Assembly (NCBI GenBank): GCA_009869945.1
Contig: WIXG01000165.1
Location: 62,001-126,000, forward strand
DNA: 64,000 nucleotides
Direction: 5' to 3'
Origin: Mesaphorura yosii
Lineage: Eukaryota; Arthropoda; Collembola; Poduromorpha; Tullbergiidae
Shown: one piece after another, positions 60,301-64,000 of the stretch
Layout of the letters: every line of letters begins with the position of its first letter
Position numbering within the stretch: the first letter of the stretch is position 1
Notes under the pieces: model-generated
What the model saw: the letters and a program-made list of their open reading frames with translations, nothing else
What the model was told of the DNA's origin: nothing
The model's database searches: none
Position numbers and translations under genes: made by a program

Positions 60301-63300
60301 TTCCTTCGATTCGATTTCAGGTTCCTGTAGTGCATTCACCAGCAAACGTGGAAAAAGTCCGTGTATTTGGCCCAGGACTCGACCCGAAAAACTGCAGGCA
60401 AGGTGTTCCACAGACGTTTCGTGTTGATGCAACGAAAGCTTCACGTGCGCCGTTGGGTGTGTCAATAACTGGTGAGGGTTATGACTTTTGTTTCCGGTTG
60501 CTGTGAAATTCATTACATTATCGAACTCTTGCAATGAAGGATGAAAGAACACAAAGACAGAAATAAACGAACAACGACTCGACTCGATGCATGTTTAATG
60601 CAATGCTTACATTCTGCAGGTTTGAAGGAATCGCCCCAAGTCCGTGATAATGGAGACGGAACATATGATGTACGGTAAGTTCGTGTAGACTGTCAGACTG
60701 TGTGCGTTTGTATTGGACAATATGGTTATTTTTACGGACGAAGTAGATCGGCGTATATTATTTACAATCAATAGTTGTCCTGCAAAATGTAACAAGGGAC
60801 ACCTGAAGTTTTGAATTCGTTTCTTCGTAAAGACTTCAGTTTTCACATTTTTGTTTCATCTCTCAAGTCTCTTCACCTTCACTCATTCATTCTTTTTCAA
60901 TGCAGTTGTAAGTTAGTCTTCAGTGATCAAATGTAATTCGTACGACATTTCAATCAGTGGAACAAGTTAAGCCAGTAACATCCGAATTATCAAAATCGAC
61001 AAAGTTAAACCTACTAATGGCAAATTCAGGTGTAAGTGGAAAGGGTATACCTTCTCAGGACGAACTACGAGGCTGCTGTGTCTACATGAATATGGTGCTC
61101 ATAAGGGTGGAAACAAAAAGTAAGTGTATTCAATCAATTGTTATACGGCATGAGCTCGTGAGGAACGCCAACAATTTGATATTAATATTATCTTGAAACA
61201 CTTGCAGGAGACTTCAAAAAAAGGCACAAAAAGTTGGAACTAGATCGGGCTTCAGAAGAAGTATTCAGATGCCCTTCAGAATCCCTATGCTATATCCTTC
61301 AGAATTCAATACAGAAGACTCATTAAGATCACACTTGAAAAGATACCATGGAGGGATGAAGAAAGCATAAACGCTCAAATCATTTTGGCTATGAGAAAAT
61401 TGTCGTTTAATTTGGAATAATGAACACGTGTATTTCAGAAATGCTTCGGCCAAGTTGAAGAATGAAGTAGAGTCATGTAACGTGCCTAGCCAGGGCGATG
61501 ACAGTAGCAATACCGACTTCAATAGTTGGTGCAAACGTGATGCTGAACAAATTATTCAAGGAAGATGCGTCGCCAAGCGCGTCCCGAAGTATGTGTACGT
61601 CATTTTCACAATGGAGGACATTCCACCTGGGCATTTGTTGCAATTCTTAAAAGACATGGACGACAAAAACGGAGAATTAGATTACTACGTTGGAGTATCA
61701 GACACACCAGACAACCATTTGTATCACCTTGATGAGAAAAACAAATCGTCCATGATTCTGGTGAAGATCGAAGATGGATTCAATGCATACTTGGTTGACG
61801 TTGACGCATTTACAGATGGGACCACCAGCGGAAATTATACGAACGCTCGCAAGCGAGAGTCCATGCGAATGGTGAGAAATGTCCGTCCGCACTTACTCAG
61901 GATCATAATCTCTAATCAGATCTTGCAATAATTTCACACTTACTTCCTTTGTTTGAAGGTCTTCGGAAACGCAAACAAGAAGTCATTGCTGTACAACTCG
62001 ACTGGTATTAAGTGGTTTGTCGAACCGGAGACTGGAATTAGGAAACGCACATTCGGAATACTTCACTAATGAGGAACACATTCAAGCTCATTTGGAAGGG
62101 CGTCGACTGAACAACGGATTATTCTGTCTGGACGCTGGCTGTCAAAAAGTTCACGGTAACAACGGTCGTTTCAACTTTCCCACCAAGCTCATGCAGATGA
62201 CGGCGTCTTCAAGGTCCTCCTGAAGAAAGATTGCGAATTATCAATAGGCTCGTTTTACTTAATCCATTGTTTTAAATTGATCTGTTGTTATCTTAATCCA
62301 TTTTTGACCTTGGTCCATCGTTGTTTTTAACTGAAATCGGAATAAAAAAGTATGTTGCCAATAATACGAATATTCACATCTTTTTAGCACGAGAGTACGA
62401 AGTCTATGCCGATGAATATCATAAGTAAAGTATGGTATTTGGTACGATTCTGTAGGTATTTGCCAACAACAGAAGGAGCCAATCTTATCATTAACGTTAC
62501 GTGGGACGGGAAAAACATTCCAAATACGTAAGCGTTATGCCAATTAAGTTGACACGATGTTTCATCATTCAATGAATTATCATTGCCTTTTCACAGTCCG
62601 GTGCACCTGAAAGTGATGCCCGGAATTGAGCCGGGTAAAGTCAAGGTTAGCGGAGACGGCGTGTCGCCGAGAGGCGTTCCAGCGTCGTTGCCGACTGAAT
62701 TCCTTATCGATACAACGGAAGCCGGTTTTGGAGATTTGGAGGTCCAAGTACTCGGTCCAGACGGATATCCGCGCAAAGTAAAAGTAACTGATCATGGTGA
62801 TGGAATATTTAAGGGTGAGTTAAGCAAAGAAGTAACTTCAAGTTCAATTTATCGCTTCACGGAAGTTTTTGTATGCGTTTTAGGAACTTATGTGCCTGAT
62901 GACTGTGGTCGTTATAAAGTTAATATTAAGTACGGTAATCAAGATGTGCCACGCTCGCCATTTAGTGTTCAAGCTTACGCCACCGGAAGTGTAAGTGATC
63001 TTGGTTTACTACTTTACATCTACTACAATGAATCTTCGACCAAGTTTACAATGTTCTGTTCCTTTAGGCTGGCAAATGTAAAATCACAGAAGGCCGGAAA
63101 CAAAACTTGCAAATCGGAGAAGAATATTGCATTACGGTCAATACGAAAAATGCCGGAAATGGAGCCGTGACGTGCCGGATACGCTCAACTAATGCAAAGT
63201 AAGCCTACGCGGTACGAACGATCATTGATTTTACGTGCAGATGAATGTTCATGTTGGATGTTGGGTTTTCATGCAACAGTAGCGATTTGGACATCGACAT

Positions 63301-63541
63301 CGAAGACAACGGGGACGGAACCTTCAGCATTTACTATACAGTCAAAGACGCTGGGGAGTACACGATAAACATCAAGGTTCGTGTGCCGAAGCCAAAAACC
63401 AATTATTTCCCACCCAAACGATATGATTAATGCGAAAAGCAACCACGGTTGAAAGCTTAAAATTCAGCATGTAATTTTTTCTGTCATTGCCTTCAACAGT
63501 TTGGTGGGCAATCGGTTCCAGAAGGCTTCTACACTTTTAAT
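57357..63541 (+). CDS. Filamin, N-terminal half (gene runs off the right edge)
   Basis: Sixteen exons join in phase: 57357-57950, 58007-58205, 58540-58696, 59299-59640, 59732-59808, 59891-59925, 60002-60056, 60139-60221, 60321-60471, 60620-60674, 62456-62527, 62597-62814, 62884-62990, 63068-63198, 63280-63376 and 63500-63541. They give 805 residues, and the frame stays open at the last donor. A low-complexity leader of about 175 residues precedes two calponin-homology domains ([11 protein letters not shown] ... [26 protein letters not shown] ... [13 protein letters not shown]). Four filamin Ig repeats follow, starting [29 protein letters not shown] and AGKCKITEG; repeat 4 is incomplete. Filamin cross-links actin and anchors membrane proteins; the fly orthologue is cheerio. 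Intron 5 uses a GC-AG donor (AGAG|GCAAGT). Intron 10 is 1.8 kb and holds another, decayed gene. Confidence 0.92.
57372..57425 (+). repeat. Hexamer repeat coding for Asn-Ala
   Basis: Degenerate AATGCN/AACGCN units encode alternating Ala-Asn residues at filamin positions about 6-23. It is a microsatellite-like coding repeat, probably disordered in the protein. Confidence 0.75.
61439..62223 (+). pseudogene. Unrecognised gene remnant nested in filamin intron 10
   Basis: An exon at 61439-61871 and one starting at 61959 join in phase across a GT-AG intron and read in the same direction as filamin. The first encodes about 145 residues, with [40 protein letters not shown] and [16 protein letters not shown]. 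The second begins [16 protein letters not shown]. Its frame breaks near 62060: [16 protein letters not shown] reads into a stop. In the next frame [20 protein letters not shown] continues to 62223 with a short cysteine pair. I do not know the family. Possible upstream exons near 60957-61125 are weak. A one-base sequencing error would make this an intact nested gene. Confidence 0.5.
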
Positions 63542-64000
63542 GTAAGTGAAAAAATTATTACTGGCTTTCTGTCTTCGTCTTTCTCGCATCGCATCTCATT
63601 AATTTCCTGTCGTTTCCGTTGCTGTTACTGGTTACTTCATCACAAATCGCATTTCGTCGCGCTGTGCAATGTGGATAATTCCATGCCATGCTACAAGTAT
63701 TTTATTCGGGGAAATCTGCCAAAAATGCTGTTATCATTCAAAGTGAGTGTAATCCGAAGCGTGCTTCGAATGAGTCATGAGGGCAGGAAGGAAGAATGCA
63801 AAAGTGCGGAGCATTTTCTAGGATTTAACGAGATAATTGCATCATACCGCAAGCTAAGGTTAAGACAGTTGAGAAGCTGCGATTCTGTCGATTTTGATAC
63901 TCAAGATGTTATTTTATTCGCATCTCGCAAGCTCAACCCAAAAACAAAAGCCCTTCTCTCGCCTTTTGCGGTCCATAAATCACCGGTTTTATTTTCAAAA
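63542..64000 (+). other. Filamin intron, cut by the window edge
   Basis: The sequence follows the donor after repeat-4 residues [14 protein letters not shown]. No acceptor that continues the filamin frame is seen before the end. Confidence 0.5.

Noticed and set aside
1-64000. CRISPR arrays, rRNA genes, bacterial operons
   Set aside because: None seen; the window is animal nuclear DNA throughout.

Overview
The window is nuclear DNA from an animal, most likely an arthropod. The evidence is: genes built from many short exons joined by short GT-AG introns; a class B neuropeptide receptor of the PDF-receptor kind; filamin, NPRL3, TTC12 and UPF0415/C7orf25 orthologues; DNA transposons with degraded copies; and a short array of CCTAA/TTAGG-like repeats, the ancestral arthropod telomere unit. 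An intronless berberine-bridge-type oxidase of likely foreign origin would fit a springtail (Collembola), where such transfers are common. That placement is inference only.

Layout. 1-5.5 kb: non-coding DNA, then the 3' exons of an unrecognised plus-strand gene whose large intron holds two ~200-bp palindromic MITEs. 6.4-13.3 kb: an apparently complete DNA transposon with 30-bp inverted ends and a TA target duplication. It carries a CMC/EnSpm-like transposase and a DUF4806 protein, both on the minus strand and overlapping as TAATG, and on the plus strand a DEDDh 3'-5' exonuclease-like gene. 13.7-16.6 kb: a decayed hAT transposon. 19.6-20.3 kb: a non-autonomous element with ~90-bp inverted ends and a telomere-like tract. 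20.8-30.6 kb: the ten-exon PDF-receptor-like GPCR. 34.8-35.5 kb: an NDUFS8 pseudogene. 36.1-37.7 kb: an intronless, secreted and probably GPI-anchored FAD oxidase. 38.6-40.3 kb: a secreted Gly/Ser-rich silk-like protein. 41.4-42.4 kb: a glutathione S-transferase. 43.4-46.5 kb: a short filamin paralogue with a novel tail. 47.5-50.1 kb: NPRL3 (GATOR1). 51.2-52.6 kb: UPF0415/C7orf25 homologue. 52.8-53.9 kb: TTC12-like gene on the minus strand. 57.4 kb to the right edge: the 5' half of full-length filamin, with a decayed unrelated gene inside its tenth intron.

How the parts relate. Most cellular genes here are independent housekeeping or signalling genes. The meaningful groupings are the three-protein transposon and the two filamin-family genes, which lie in the same orientation about 14 kb apart and share intron positions. 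All exon models come from reading splice sites and checking reading phase by hand; no alignment or database search was run.
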